From the NCBI GenBank assembly GCA_947500575.1, contig CANMSI010000002.1, positions 744,001 through 808,000 of the forward strand: a stretch of DNA of 64,000 nucleotides, written 5' to 3'. Of this stretch, positions 34,034-42,865 are shown one piece after another. The DNA is from an uncultured Flavobacteriaceae bacterium. Lineage in GTDB: Bacteria; Bacteroidota; Bacteroidia; Flavobacteriales; Flavobacteriaceae. The notes beneath the pieces are model-generated. The model saw only the letters and a list, made by a program, of their open reading frames with translations, did not search any database and was not told the DNA's origin. Position 1 is the first letter of the stretch, and each line of letters opens with the position of its first letter. Position numbers and translations under genes: made by a program.

Positions 34034-34544
34034 AGAATACCTAAAAGACATTACTACTTTCATTTTTGATGTAGATGGTGTTTTCACAGATGGGACCCTG
34101 TTCATTACATCTGATGGTGAAATGTTGCGTACTATGAATGTTAAAGATGGTTATGCATTAAAAACTGCTTTGCACAAAGGGTATAACATATGTATTATCA
34201 CAGGTGGTACTAATGAGGGGGTACGTAAGCGTTTAGAAGGTTTAGGAGTGAAAGATATATTCATGGGTGCGCATCATAAAATAGAGGCCTTAGAAGATTA
34301 CCTCAGCAAACACCAACTAACGCATAAAGAAGTATTATATATGGGAGATGACCTTCCAGATATTCCTCCAATGAAACAGATATTGCTTCCTTGTGCACCT
34401 CAAGATGCGGTGGCAGAGGTTAAAAATCATAGTAAATACATATCTCATAAAAAAGGCGGCAAAGGTTGTGTAAGAGATGTTATTGAACAAGTCTTAAAAG
34501 TAAGAGGAGACTGGCACGACAATTTTAGTGCCCGTAATGACTAA
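34017..34544 (+). CDS. HAD phosphatase, 3-deoxy-D-manno-octulosonate 8-phosphate phosphatase type (KdsC)
   Basis: A 175-residue C0-type HAD hydrolase. The catalytic motif DVDGVFTDG is at residues 18-26, motif II IITGGTN, and the C-terminal motif is MGDDLPDIPPMK. Its size and lack of cap fit KdsC, which releases phosphate from KDO-8-P in lipid A core synthesis. KdsC and sialic or nonulosonate phosphatases are hard to separate by eye. It overlaps the DUF2520 gene and is followed by a Maf gene. Confidence 0.88.
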   Translation: MEKSYKEYLKDITTFIFDVDGVFTDGTLFITSDGEMLRTMNVKDGYALKTALHKGYNICIITGGTNEGVRKRLEGLGVKDIFMGAHHKIEALEDYLSKHQLTHKEVLYMGDDLPDIPPMKQILLPCAPQDAVAEVKNHSKYISHKKGGKGCVRDVIEQVLKVRGDWHDNFSARND

Positions 34545-34550
34545 ATAGCT

Positions 34551-35144
34551 ATGCTACAAAAATATTTAGGAGCGCACACCATTGTATTAGCCTCAGGTTC
34601 TCCCAGGAGACAACAATTTTTCAAAGATTTACAAATCCCCTTTGAAGTTCGTCTAAAACCAGTAGACGAAATATATCCTTCACATCTCAAAGGCGCGGAA
34701 ATTTCAGATTATTTAGCGGTTTTAAAAGCACAAGCTCTTATTACAGACCTAGCGCCAAAGGAAATCCTAATTACATCAGATACGGTGGTTTGGCACCAAC
34801 AAAAATCACTGGCAAAGCCTGAGAATAAGAATGAAGCATACGCAATGCTAAAAAGCTTATCCAACAATCAACATCAAGTAATTACATCGGTATGTTTTAC
34901 TACCATAGACCAACAACAAGTACAGCATTATAGCACTGATGTTAGGTTTAAAAAACTCACCGATGAAGAAATATGGTATTACATTGAGCAATACAGTCCT
35001 TTTGACAAGGCAGGAAGCTATGGCATTCAAGAATGGATAGGGCATATTGGGATTACAGAAATAAAAGGATCTTATAATAGTGTAATGGGTCTCCCAACTC
35101 ATATCCTATACAAAACGTTAATGGCCATGGTTTCTTCACAATAG
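34551..35144 (+). CDS. Maf-like nucleotide pyrophosphatase
   Basis: A 197-residue Maf/ITPase-fold protein. The N-terminal LASGSPRRQQFFKDL carries the substrate-binding SGSPRR motif; ITSDTVVWHQQKSLAKPENKNEA is the second conserved block, and the end has FDKAGSYGIQEWIG and VMGLPTH. Maf proteins hydrolyse modified or canonical nucleoside triphosphates and guard against misincorporation. It lies 6 bases after KdsC and 20 before a lipoprotein gene. Confidence 0.93.
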   Translation: MLQKYLGAHTIVLASGSPRRQQFFKDLQIPFEVRLKPVDEIYPSHLKGAEISDYLAVLKAQALITDLAPKEILITSDTVVWHQQKSLAKPENKNEAYAMLKSLSNNQHQVITSVCFTTIDQQQVQHYSTDVRFKKLTDEEIWYYIEQYSPFDKAGSYGIQEWIGHIGITEIKGSYNSVMGLPTHILYKTLMAMVSSQ

Positions 35145-35164
35145 TTGGTTAATTTTACAAAAAA

Positions 35165-36127
35165 ATGATTATGAAACGCCTTGTTAAATTTAAAATGATA
35201 TTGTTTTCTCTGAGCATCCTGAGCATGCTGTTCGTTTCCTGTAATGAAAAAGCGAAAGGAAATACGGTAGAAACTTCGATGAACACAAGCATGGATGTTG
35301 ACTTGGTAAAAACGCCTGCAAAAAAACTTTCCGAAGATTTCAAAAAGTACTGGTATGCAGGAGATGCAGAAATAACTTCTTATCAATTAGAACAGGCGCG
35401 TTACGGAGAAATAAGAGAAGGTAAAGCCGTTCTAATTTATGTTACCGAGCCCTTTTTAGCAGATAAACAGGTAAAAGCAGATAGGAACAACCCAAGCAAT
35501 ATTGGGGTTTTAAAGTTGAATAGTACCAAAAAGTATCTAACAGGAATTTACCCTTATTCTATTATGGGAAGCACTTTTTATCCTGTTAGTGATAACCAGC
35601 ATGCTGTAAAAGTATCTGCTTCCGTACAAGAATGGTGCGGACATGTATACGCCCAGATTAACAATAGAGCACAATTTGAATTTACATCTCATTCTTATTT
35701 TGAGAGTGAAGCAGACCAACAAACCACTTTAGAAAAAGCGGTTTTAGAAAACGAATTGTGGAATAAAATAAGAATCAATCCAGAAAATTTACCCTTAGGA
35801 GCTTTTAAAGCCATTCCTTCCTTGGAGTATGTTCGTTTAAGACATAAGGAGTTAAAAGCCTATGATGCAATTGCAAAAAGTATTAAAGAAGGAGAAATAA
35901 CTACCTATACCCTTAGCTACCCTTCTTTAGAAAGAAGTTTGAGTATTCGCTACACTACGGCATTTCCATATACAATAGAAAGCTGGGAAGAATCTTTTAA
36001 GAGCGGTTTTGGCGCAAATGCGAAAACACTCACTTCAAAAGCTACGAAACTAAAGCAGCTAAAAACTCCCTATTGGGGACAAAATAGGAATAAGCATTTG
36101 GTATTAAGAGACAGTTTGGGACTGTAA
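35165..36127 (+). CDS. Lipoprotein of unknown function downstream of Maf
   Basis: A 320-residue protein with a lipoprotein signal (SILSMLFVSCNEK). Automated annotation in related genomes may label such proteins septum formation inhibitor Maf because of the neighbour; there is no Maf domain here. Recognisable blocks are YWYAGDAEITSYQLEQARYG, VYVTEPFLxDKQVKAD and SVQEWCGHVYAQINNR, which are repeated features of a flavobacterial family without known role. Probably located in the periplasm or outer membrane. ATG at 35165 or 35171. Confidence 0.75.
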   Translation: MIMKRLVKFKMILFSLSILSMLFVSCNEKAKGNTVETSMNTSMDVDLVKTPAKKLSEDFKKYWYAGDAEITSYQLEQARYGEIREGKAVLIYVTEPFLADKQVKADRNNPSNIGVLKLNSTKKYLTGIYPYSIMGSTFYPVSDNQHAVKVSASVQEWCGHVYAQINNRAQFEFTSHSYFESEADQQTTLEKAVLENELWNKIRINPENLPLGAFKAIPSLEYVRLRHKELKAYDAIAKSIKEGEITTYTLSYPSLERSLSIRYTTAFPYTIESWEESFKSGFGANAKTLTSKATKLKQLKTPYWGQNRNKHLVLRDSLGL

Positions 36128-36195
36128 GTTCCTAACAAATTAAATGTACTTGTTAAAGAAGTTGTAAAAGTGAGTTTTCAAGGGGTCTTTCTTTC

Positions 36196-36203
36196 TATCT
36201 TTG
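36196..36203 (+). promoter_or_regulatory. Putative -7 box of the PIG-L operon
   Basis: TATCTTTG fits TANNTTTG and lies 25 bases before the ATG at 36229. The -33 element is not clear. Confidence 0.45.
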
Positions 36204-36228
36204 AACAACTGACTAAATAGCTTTCACT

Positions 36229-38763
36229 ATGCGTAAATTATGGGTTTGTTGTCTGGCATTCATATGCTCAGCTTCCCTCTCCTTGGCTCAATCGCCCAAG
36301 AAATTATCTTCTTCTGAAATTTATCATTCACTTCAAAAGCTTAATTTTTTAGGCACTGCCCTTTATGTAGCAGCACATCCAGATGATGAAAACACTCGTC
36401 TTATCTCCTACCTATCTAATGAAGTAAAAGCCAGAACGGCTTATCTATCGGTAACACGAGGAGATGGTGGTCAAAACTTAATTGGTCCTGAATTAAGAGA
36501 ACTACTAGGTGTATTACGAACACAAGAATTATTAGCAGCCAGAGGCGTTGATGGAGGAGAACAGTTTTTTACCAGAGCAAATGATTTTGGATATTCTAAA
36601 CATCCAGATGAAACTTTAGCCATTTGGGATAAGAAAGCGGTATTGGGAGATATGATTTGGGTAATGAGAAATTTAAAGCCCGATGTAATTATCAATAGGT
36701 TTGATCATAGATCGCCTGGTACTACTCATGGACATCATACTTCATCTGCCATGCTTAGTTTTGAAGCTTTTGACTTGGTAAATAATCCAAATGCCTATCC
36801 AGAACAATTAAGCAGTACGGCAACTTGGCAACCAAAACGCCTATTTTTTAACACCTCATGGTGGTTTTATGGAAGCCAAGAGAATTTTGAAAAGGCAGAT
36901 AAATCTAAGATGCTCAATTTTGATGTTGGTGTCTACTACCCCATGCGGGGTCTATCCAATAACGAAATTGCGTCCATTGCCAGTAGCCAACACCTTTGTC
37001 AAGGTTTTGGAAGACCTACCACAAGAGGTAGTCAAAATGAATATATTGAATTATTAAAAGGAGATCTTCCCGCTAATAAGGAAGATGTTTTTGATGGTAT
37101 CAATACTACTTGGACTCGCGTAAAAGGTGGAGATGCTATTGGAGCCATCCTAGAAGAAATAGAGACTAATTTTGATTTTAAAAATCCCTCCACGCATCTA
37201 CCCAATTTGGTCAAGGCATATTCCATGCTACAAGATATTGAAGATGAGCATTGGAAAACATTAAAATCTAAAGAATTACAAGATATTATTTTAGCGATTT
37301 CTGGACTTTATTTGGAAGCCTCTGCCGAAACTTCCTATGCCAACCCAGATGATGTTATCAAAATAAACATGGAAGTACTTAATAGAAGTACATCTAAAAT
37401 CAGCTTAAAAAGTATTGGTATCTCCGGAACAACAGTTTCAGAAAATCCAAACAGCATTTTAAAAGACAATAAAAAAGAGAATTTTAAAATTGATCTGAAA
37501 GTTCCAAAAAACACGGATTATACGAGCCCTTATTGGCTATCAGAAAAAGGAAGCTTGGGAATGTATGCTGTTCGTAAAACCGAATGGATAGGAAAACCAG
37601 AAACACCAAGAGCATTTCATGCCTCGTTTATATTGGATTTTGATGGGTATGAGATGGAGATACAGAGACCTATTGTATATCGATATTCAAAACCAGATAA
37701 AGGGGAGCTATACCAGCCTTTTGAAATTCTTCCAAAGGTAAGCGCTCGCTTAAAAGATAAAGTCATCATTTTCGCTGATGGAAAATCACAGCAGGTTCCA
37801 GTAACCGTAAAAGCAGGTGCTAATAAGCTTAATGGAACCGTTCAATTAGAGCATCCGAAAGGATGGCAAGTAACGCCTGAAAAAATGGACTTTTCTATTG
37901 CTCAAAAAGGAGATGAGCAAAGTATGTCCTTTACCGTTACACCTCCTGCAAATGAAAGTGAAGGTATCATTTCTCCCAAAGTAATGATAAACGGGGAAGT
38001 ATATTCTAAAGAACTTGTAGAAATTGCATATGATCATATACCTACACAATCTATATTACTCCCCTCAGAGGCGAAGATAACCCGACTTAATATAGAAAAA
38101 GCTGGAGAAAACATAGGGTATATCGTTGGCGCAGGAGATAAAGTACCTGAAAGTCTGGAACAAATTGGATATAAGGTACACACTATAGATCCTACAACCA
38201 TACAGGAAGGCACCTTAGCTAAATACGATGCTATAGTAGTAGGAATAAGAGCATATAATGTAGTGCCTGAATTAAAATTTAAGCAGCGTTTTTTGCTTGA
38301 TTATGTGAACGAAGGAGGTAATCTCGTTATCCAATACAATACCGCTGGAAGGAGGCCCATTGGTATTGACAACCTTTCTCCATTTCCCTTAAAAATTTCT
38401 AGAGATCGGGTAACCGATGAGAATTCTGAAGTAAATATCATTGCCAGTAAACATGCTTTGGTTAATTTTCCAAATGCAATTAGCGAGAAAGACTTTGATG
38501 GTTGGGTACAAGAACGTGGACTCTATTTTCCAAACGAATGGAGTTCGGAATTTACACCTATTTTGTCCATGAGTGACAAAGGAGAAACTTCGAAAGAAGG
38601 AAGTCTTTTAGTAGCTCCTTATGGAAAAGGAAACTATATTTATACGGGTCTTAGTTTTTTCCGTGAACTCCCGGCAGGGGTTTCTGGTGCTTACAAACTG
38701 TTTGCAAACATGTTATCTTTAGGAAAAGATAAAGTGGAAAAAGAATCCCCTATTAAAGGATAA
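36229..38763 (+). CDS. Exported PIG-L (LmbE) family deacetylase with C-terminal extension
   Basis: An 844-residue protein with a signal peptide (LAFICSASLSLAQ) and a PIG-L zinc-deacetylase domain: AAHPDDENTRLISYL around residue 45, TRGDGGQNLIGPELRELLG and HGHHTSSAMLSFEAF. The remaining ~500 residues are beta-rich (NEW3-like, KGWQVTPEKMDFSIAQKGD) and end in a glutamine-amidotransferase-like region (YDAIVVGIRAYNVVPELK). It probably acts on a glycan or glycoconjugate in the periplasm; the substrate is unknown. It leads a 3-gene operon with a 33-residue peptide and a sodium symporter. Confidence 0.88.
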   Translation: MRKLWVCCLAFICSASLSLAQSPKKLSSSEIYHSLQKLNFLGTALYVAAHPDDENTRLISYLSNEVKARTAYLSVTRGDGGQNLIGPELRELLGVLRTQELLAARGVDGGEQFFTRANDFGYSKHPDETLAIWDKKAVLGDMIWVMRNLKPDVIINRFDHRSPGTTHGHHTSSAMLSFEAFDLVNNPNAYPEQLSSTATWQPKRLFFNTSWWFYGSQENFEKADKSKMLNFDVGVYYPMRGLSNNEIASIASSQHLCQGFGRPTTRGSQNEYIELLKGDLPANKEDVFDGINTTWTRVKGGDAIGAILEEIETNFDFKNPSTHLPNLVKAYSMLQDIEDEHWKTLKSKELQDIILAISGLYLEASAETSYANPDDVIKINMEVLNRSTSKISLKSIGISGTTVSENPNSILKDNKKENFKIDLKVPKNTDYTSPYWLSEKGSLGMYAVRKTEWIGKPETPRAFHASFILDFDGYEMEIQRPIVYRYSKPDKGELYQPFEILPKVSARLKDKVIIFADGKSQQVPVTVKAGANKLNGTVQLEHPKGWQVTPEKMDFSIAQKGDEQSMSFTVTPPANESEGIISPKVMINGEVYSKELVEIAYDHIPTQSILLPSEAKITRLNIEKAGENIGYIVGAGDKVPESLEQIGYKVHTIDPTTIQEGTLAKYDAIVVGIRAYNVVPELKFKQRFLLDYVNEGGNLVIQYNTAGRRPIGIDNLSPFPLKISRDRVTDENSEVNIIASKHALVNFPNAISEKDFDGWVQERGLYFPNEWSSEFTPILSMSDKGETSKEGSLLVAPYGKGNYIYTGLSFFRELPAGVSGAYKLFANMLSLGKDKVEKESPIKG

Positions 38764-38765
38764 TT

Positions 38766-38867
38766 ATGTTCGAAAAATTTGATTGGAAAAAAGAGTATTC
38801 GCTGGTTTTGATAGCAAATATCATCTACTTATTAATTTTCTATTTTATAATGTCCTCTTACAATTAA
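38766..38867 (+). CDS. 33-residue membrane peptide between the PIG-L and symporter genes
   Basis: A short frame beginning MFEKFDWKKEYS and continuing with one hydrophobic helix (LVLIANIIYLLIFYFIM). It starts 2 bases after the PIG-L stop and ends 1 base before the symporter start, the spacing expected for a translated operon gene. It is too short for standard gene finders; I do not know its function. A structural or assembly partner of the symporter is possible. Confidence 0.6.
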   Translation: MFEKFDWKKEYSLVLIANIIYLLIFYFIMSSYN

Positions 38868-38868
38868 T

Positions 38869-40575
38869 ATGAGCGCACTTGATTGGATTATACTAGCGGG
38901 AACTTTGCTCTTTATTGTAGGATATGGAGTTTGGAAAACAAAAGGAAGCAAAAGCGTTAAAGATTATGTTTTGGGAGGTAATGAAGCCAAATGGTGGACT
39001 ATTGGTCTTTCCGTAATGGCTACGCAAGCAAGTGCCATTACTTTTTTATCCACACCAGGACAAGCATTTCATGATGGAATGGGCTTTGTTCAATTCTACT
39101 TTGGTCTTCCCCTTGCCATGATTGTCATTTGCCTCGTATTTATTCCAATTTATCATCGGCTTAAAGTACATACCGCCTATGAATTTCTAGAAAAAAGATT
39201 CGACCTAAAAACAAGAACACTTACCGCTCTACTCTTTTTAATTCAACGAGGGCTTGCAGCTGGTATCACTATTTATGCCCCTGCAATTATTCTTTCGGCA
39301 GTCTTAGGATGGGATCTTGGGCCTCTTACCATTGCCATTGGCATACTTGTTATTATTTATACGGTATCTGGAGGCACAAAGGCAGTAAGCGTAACACAGA
39401 AACAGCAAATGTTCATTATCATGACTGGGATGTTTATAGCCTTCTTCTTTATTTTAGGGTATTTACCTCCTGACATTACCTTTTCTAAAGCCATGAAAAT
39501 TGCGGGTGCCAGCGAAAAATTGAATATTTTAAATTTTGATCTGGACACCTCAACCCGATATACCTTCTGGAGCGGAATTACTGGAGGTTTCTTCTTAGCC
39601 TTGTCGTATTTTGGAACAGATCAAAGTCAGGTACAACGTTACCTCTCTGGAAAATCAATGAGAGAAAGTCAACTAGGTCTTATTTTCAATGGTGTTCTAA
39701 AAATACCAATGCAATTTTTTATCCTGTTGGTTGGGGTAATGGTCTTCGTTTTTTATCAATACAACAATGCACCTTTAAATTTTAGTCCTGCCGCTACGGA
39801 TGCAGTCGCTAATTCAGCATACGCTTCGGATTACAAACTTTTGCAGGATCGACATTTAGAAATTGAAGAAGCCAAAAAGATAGCTCAAAATAAGTATTCT
39901 GCTGCGCTTGACCTGAAAGAATACACGGCAATTGAAGATGCGAAGGCGGAGATCATAAAAATTAATACACAAGATAGAAGCAATAGAGAAGCAGCCAAGT
40001 TAATTATATCAAAGGCAGATAGCAATGTAGAAACCAATGACAAAGATTATGTTTTTATTCACTTTATTCTTAACTACTTACCAAAAGGACTTATAGGACT
40101 TTTGCTTGCAGTAATTCTATCAGCTGCCATGTCATCCACAGCTTCCGAGTTAAATGCTTTAGGAACCATTACGGCACTGGATTTATATAAGCGAAACATG
40201 GAAGAAGATGTGACTCCTGAAAAAGATGTGCGCATCGCAAAAATTTTCACACTTGTCTGGGGTATTATTGCAATCGCCATTGCAAATGTTGCTAATCTTT
40301 TTGACAACCTAATTCAATTAGTAAACATAATAGGCTCCATTTTTTACGGAAATGTACTGGGCATCTTCTTATTAGCCTTCTTCCTAAAATTCGTAAGAGG
40401 AAATGCTGTTTTTATAGCTGCCCTGATAACGCAAGTAATTGTAATCCTCGGTTGGTATTTGGATTGGATGTCTTACCTCTGGTTAAACTTATTTGGTTGT
40501 GTTCTGGTTATTTTACTGGCCATTTTAATAGAATTATTTGATAGAACGCAACGAGATTCTCAAATAAGTAATTAA
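38869..40575 (+). CDS. Sodium:solute symporter (SSS family)
   Basis: A 568-residue inner-membrane transporter with about 13 TM helices: LDWIILAGTLLFIVGYGVW, then KDYVLGGNEAKWWTIGLSVMATQASAITFLSTPGQ with the conserved unwound first helix region, and FGTDQSQVQRYLSGKS, typical of the sodium-proline/galactose/iodide family. Residues ~310-385 form a long hydrophilic insert (DRHLEIEEAKKIAQNKY ... SKADSN). The substrate may be a product of the PIG-L deacetylase pathway; this is inference from the operon. A terminator follows. Confidence 0.9.
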   Translation: MSALDWIILAGTLLFIVGYGVWKTKGSKSVKDYVLGGNEAKWWTIGLSVMATQASAITFLSTPGQAFHDGMGFVQFYFGLPLAMIVICLVFIPIYHRLKVHTAYEFLEKRFDLKTRTLTALLFLIQRGLAAGITIYAPAIILSAVLGWDLGPLTIAIGILVIIYTVSGGTKAVSVTQKQQMFIIMTGMFIAFFFILGYLPPDITFSKAMKIAGASEKLNILNFDLDTSTRYTFWSGITGGFFLALSYFGTDQSQVQRYLSGKSMRESQLGLIFNGVLKIPMQFFILLVGVMVFVFYQYNNAPLNFSPAATDAVANSAYASDYKLLQDRHLEIEEAKKIAQNKYSAALDLKEYTAIEDAKAEIIKINTQDRSNREAAKLIISKADSNVETNDKDYVFIHFILNYLPKGLIGLLLAVILSAAMSSTASELNALGTITALDLYKRNMEEDVTPEKDVRIAKIFTLVWGIIAIAIANVANLFDNLIQLVNIIGSIFYGNVLGIFLLAFFLKFVRGNAVFIAALITQVIVILGWYLDWMSYLWLNLFGCVLVILLAILIELFDRTQRDSQISN

Positions 40576-40608
40576 AAAAAGCCTGCTCAACTTATCGTTG
40601 AACAGGCT
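40574..40608 (-). terminator. Terminator between the symporter and DUF2911 genes
   Basis: AGCCTGCTCAAC / GTTGAACAGGCT (one C-A mismatch, loop TTATC), with a 7-base A run on the low side, which serves as the T tract of the minus-strand DUF2911 gene. It may also serve the convergent symporter gene. Confidence 0.75.
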
Positions 40609-40631
40609 CTAAAATTTTAAATGAATGCTGC

Positions 40632-41477
40632 TTATTTAGCTCCCCATTCTTTCAAAGAATCTTTATTCATTTTAATGTAATCCTGATTGCCAGAAGCTTC
40701 CGCATCTGCCAAAGATTTTTTTGCAATTGCAATAGCATTTTTGGAATCTCCTGCTTTTGCATAAATCAATGATTGTTGTCTTAAATGCCAAAAACGAGGT
40801 TTTTCTATCATGGACATCGCTTTGTCAATCCATTCTTTTGCCTTCCCAATATCTTTACCTTCAGTATAGTAATAAATGGCTGAAGCGTAAAAATCGCCAG
40901 CACCAGGACCGTTCATTGTATCTTCTATAGATTTCATTACAGTAGCGTCTGTAGGTACCTCAAATTTTACACCTACATATGTTTCTTCCCATAAAATTCC
41001 GATAACTGCAGAATCGTTAGCAAGATCATCAATTGTAATGGTAAATGATTCAATAGATACTGGCATTGGAATTACTTGTACCGTAGTTTTAGCGGCCACT
41101 TTGCTTTCATCCCACTCTCCCGGTGTTCCTCCGCCATTATATTCAGTGTAAAAATATACTTCCCAAGAAGCACTGGAAGGCTTTGTAAAAATTGCGTAAG
41201 TTCCAGCTTTTAAATTTTGTCCATCAACAACCACATCGTCGCTGAAGGTAACTTTAGTTCTTGCATTCGCACCTGTGCGCCATACTTTGTCAAAAGGAAC
41301 AAGATCTCCAAAGATGGCTCTTCCACGCATATTTGGTCTGGAATAATCTATAGAAACTTCTGTAAGTCCAACCGTCTGCGTAAGCGTTGCTGCAGGGCTC
41401 GGTTGAGGTGTATTAATCTGCGCTTGTAGCGAAACTACAGCCAGAACAAAACATAGTAAAAGGGATAATTTTTTCAT
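40632..41477 (-). CDS. DUF2911 domain protein, exported
   Basis: A 281-residue protein (from the ATG at 41477) with a signal peptide (LSLLLCFVLAVVSLQAQ). The DUF2911 region has TVGLTEVSIDYSRPNMRGRAIFG, VPFDKVWRTGANARTKVTF and LKAGTYAIFTKPS; the C-terminal part has TPR-like helices (WIDKAMSMI, SLIYAKAGDSKNAIAIAKKSL). The function is unknown. The start is set at MKKLSLLL since this gives a clean signal peptide; an upstream in-frame start at 41522 would precede the -7 box. Confidence 0.87.
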   Translation of the reverse strand: MKKLSLLLCFVLAVVSLQAQINTPQPSPAATLTQTVGLTEVSIDYSRPNMRGRAIFGDLVPFDKVWRTGANARTKVTFSDDVVVDGQNLKAGTYAIFTKPSSASWEVYFYTEYNGGGTPGEWDESKVAAKTTVQVIPMPVSIESFTITIDDLANDSAVIGILWEETYVGVKFEVPTDATVMKSIEDTMNGPGAGDFYASAIYYYTEGKDIGKAKEWIDKAMSMIEKPRFWHLRQQSLIYAKAGDSKNAIAIAKKSLADAEASGNQDYIKMNKDSLKEWGAK

Positions 41478-41503
41478 TTTAAAGTTGATTTTTAAAGTTC
41501 TTA

Positions 41504-41511
41504 CAAAAGTA
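41504..41511 (-). promoter_or_regulatory. Putative -7 box of the DUF2911 gene
   Basis: On the minus strand TACTTTTG fits TANNTTTG, 26 bases before the ATG at 41477. It also shows that the longer start at 41522 is unlikely. Confidence 0.5.
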
Positions 41512-41583
41512 CTTATAACCAAAATTTAGATTTGTTAATAAATTCTTAAATAACAAATACTTCCAATCTTCCCTCTGAATCCT

Positions 41584-41591
41584 TAGCTTTG
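41584..41591 (+). promoter_or_regulatory. Putative -7 box of the aquaporin gene
   Basis: TAGCTTTG fits TANNTTTG, 18 bases before the ATG at 41610. It lies inside a small inverted repeat, CCTTAG (41581-41586) and CTAAGG (41596-41601), which may be an operator. Confidence 0.45.
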
Positions 41592-41609
41592 TCACCTAAG
41601 GCTCATAAG

Positions 41610-42281
41610 ATGAATTTTAAACCCTATTATGCAGAGTTCCTAGGAACTTTTACCATGGTTTTTTGTGGTACAGGTGCTATGACCATTAATGAAATTACTG
41701 GAGGAAGTGTAACAGGCGTGGGTATTGGCTTAAGCTGGGGGTTTATTGTAATGGCCATGATTTATGCATTTGGTGATATCTCTGGAGCACATTTCAATCC
41801 CGCGGTGACATTAGGCTTTGCCATTTCCAAAAAGTTTCCTTGGAAACAGGTAATTCCATATACGTTGATTCAGTGCTTGGGTGCAATCGCAGCCAGTGCC
41901 TTATTATGGTATTTATTTCCTGCTAGTGAATGGTTAGGTGCAACCCAACCTTCCGTTGATCCATACTTCCCTCCGATAAAAGCATTCATTCTAGAGATTT
42001 TGTTGACCTATTTTTTAATGATTGTAATTATTAATGTTTCTACCGGAGCCAAAGAAATAGGGGTTATTGCAGGACTTGCCATAGGGGGGGTAATCATGCT
42101 AGAAGCAATTTTTGCCGGACCAATGACCAATGCTTCTATGAATCCCGCGAGGTCTTTAGGGCCCGCATTGATCTCTGGGCATTTAGAACATCTTTGGTTG
42201 TATCTTCTTGCACCCTGTATAGGAGCTATTTTAGCTGTATGGAGTTGCCGACTTGTAAAGGGTAAAAATTGCTGCGATTAA
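41610..42281 (+). CDS. MIP/aquaporin family channel
   Basis: A 223-residue channel with six TM helices and the two pore motifs HFNPAVT and SMNPARS, which fit a water-type rather than glycerol-type channel (the second NPA is followed by RS, not RD). Where AqpZ has the constriction histidine (12 residues before the second NPA) this protein appears to have alanine, so the pore could be wider and admit small neutral solutes. Inner membrane. It is followed by the promoter region of the second photolyase operon, not part of it. Confidence 0.9.
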   Translation: MNFKPYYAEFLGTFTMVFCGTGAMTINEITGGSVTGVGIGLSWGFIVMAMIYAFGDISGAHFNPAVTLGFAISKKFPWKQVIPYTLIQCLGAIAASALLWYLFPASEWLGATQPSVDPYFPPIKAFILEILLTYFLMIVIINVSTGAKEIGVIAGLAIGGVIMLEAIFAGPMTNASMNPARSLGPALISGHLEHLWLYLLAPCIGAILAVWSCRLVKGKNCCD

Positions 42282-42359
42282 AACAAAATTTCACTTTTGT
42301 TTAATATATTCTATTTTTTGTTGAACAAAATGATCCCTATATTTGTTCAAAATAAACAA
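42281..42359 (+). promoter_or_regulatory. Promoter and palindromes of the second photolyase operon
   Basis: TTG (42318-42320), 17 bases, then TATATTTG (42338-42345) is a full Bacteroidota promoter 13 bases before the ATG. It overlaps the perfect palindrome TTTTGTTGAACAAAA (42316-42330). AAACAAAA / TTTTGTTT (42281-42302) lies upstream and TTGTT / AACAA (42343-42359) downstream. The segment 42298-42304 is TGTTTAA, the half-site also seen at 6979-6985. Confidence 0.65.
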
Positions 42360-42856
42360 TGAGACTTTACCAATTACACGCAAAACAATCGCTTCCTATA
42401 TCTCCAGAAAAGGCATGGAGTTTTTTATCAAGCCCTAGAAATTTAAAAGTGATCACTCCAGATCACATGGGATTTACCATTTTATCAGGAGGAGACCGAC
42501 CCATGTTTGCAGGACAAATTATCCAATATAAAGTAAATCCGTTTCCGGGGTACTCAACGAAATGGGTTACTGAAATTACACATGTAGAAGAAGGGAGCTA
42601 TTTCGTTGATGAACAGCGTTTTGGTCCCTATGCACTTTGGCATCACAAGCATTTTATTAAACCTATAGAAGGTGGTGTAGAAATGGAAGATATTATAGAT
42701 TATAAAATCCCTTTTGGAATTTTAGGACAGCTTGCTCATCCTATGATAGTAAAAAAGCAACTCTTGCAGATATTTAACTATCGAGAACAAAAATTAAAAG
42801 AACTTTTTGGACAATTGGAAGGGATGCCAACAGAATTAAACTTAACCACTATTTAA
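42359..42856 (+). CDS. SRPBCC family protein
   Basis: A 165-residue START/Bet v1-like lipid-binding-fold protein: LPISPEKAWSFLSSPRNLKVITPDHMGF at the start and GVEMEDIIDYKIPFGILGQL at the end, typical of the SRPBCC proteins sometimes named cell-division inhibitor. It is the first gene of an operon with an SDR and a photolyase. In related genomes this trio is often near carotenoid or light-response genes (from memory). The ligand is unknown; a carotenoid or quinone carrier is speculative. Confidence 0.85.
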   Translation: MRLYQLHAKQSLPISPEKAWSFLSSPRNLKVITPDHMGFTILSGGDRPMFAGQIIQYKVNPFPGYSTKWVTEITHVEEGSYFVDEQRFGPYALWHHKHFIKPIEGGVEMEDIIDYKIPFGILGQLAHPMIVKKQLLQIFNYREQKLKELFGQLEGMPTELNLTTI

Positions 42857-42865
42857 AAAAACAAC

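Noticed and set aside
41589-41609. TTG start of the aquaporin gene
   Set aside because: It would lie on the probable -7 box, and the ATG at 41610 begins the first TM helix normally.
42281-42302. AAACAAAA/TTTTGTTT repeat as a separate strong terminator
   Set aside because: The stem is only A-T rich with one G-C pair and has a poor T tract; it is mentioned only as part of the promoter region.
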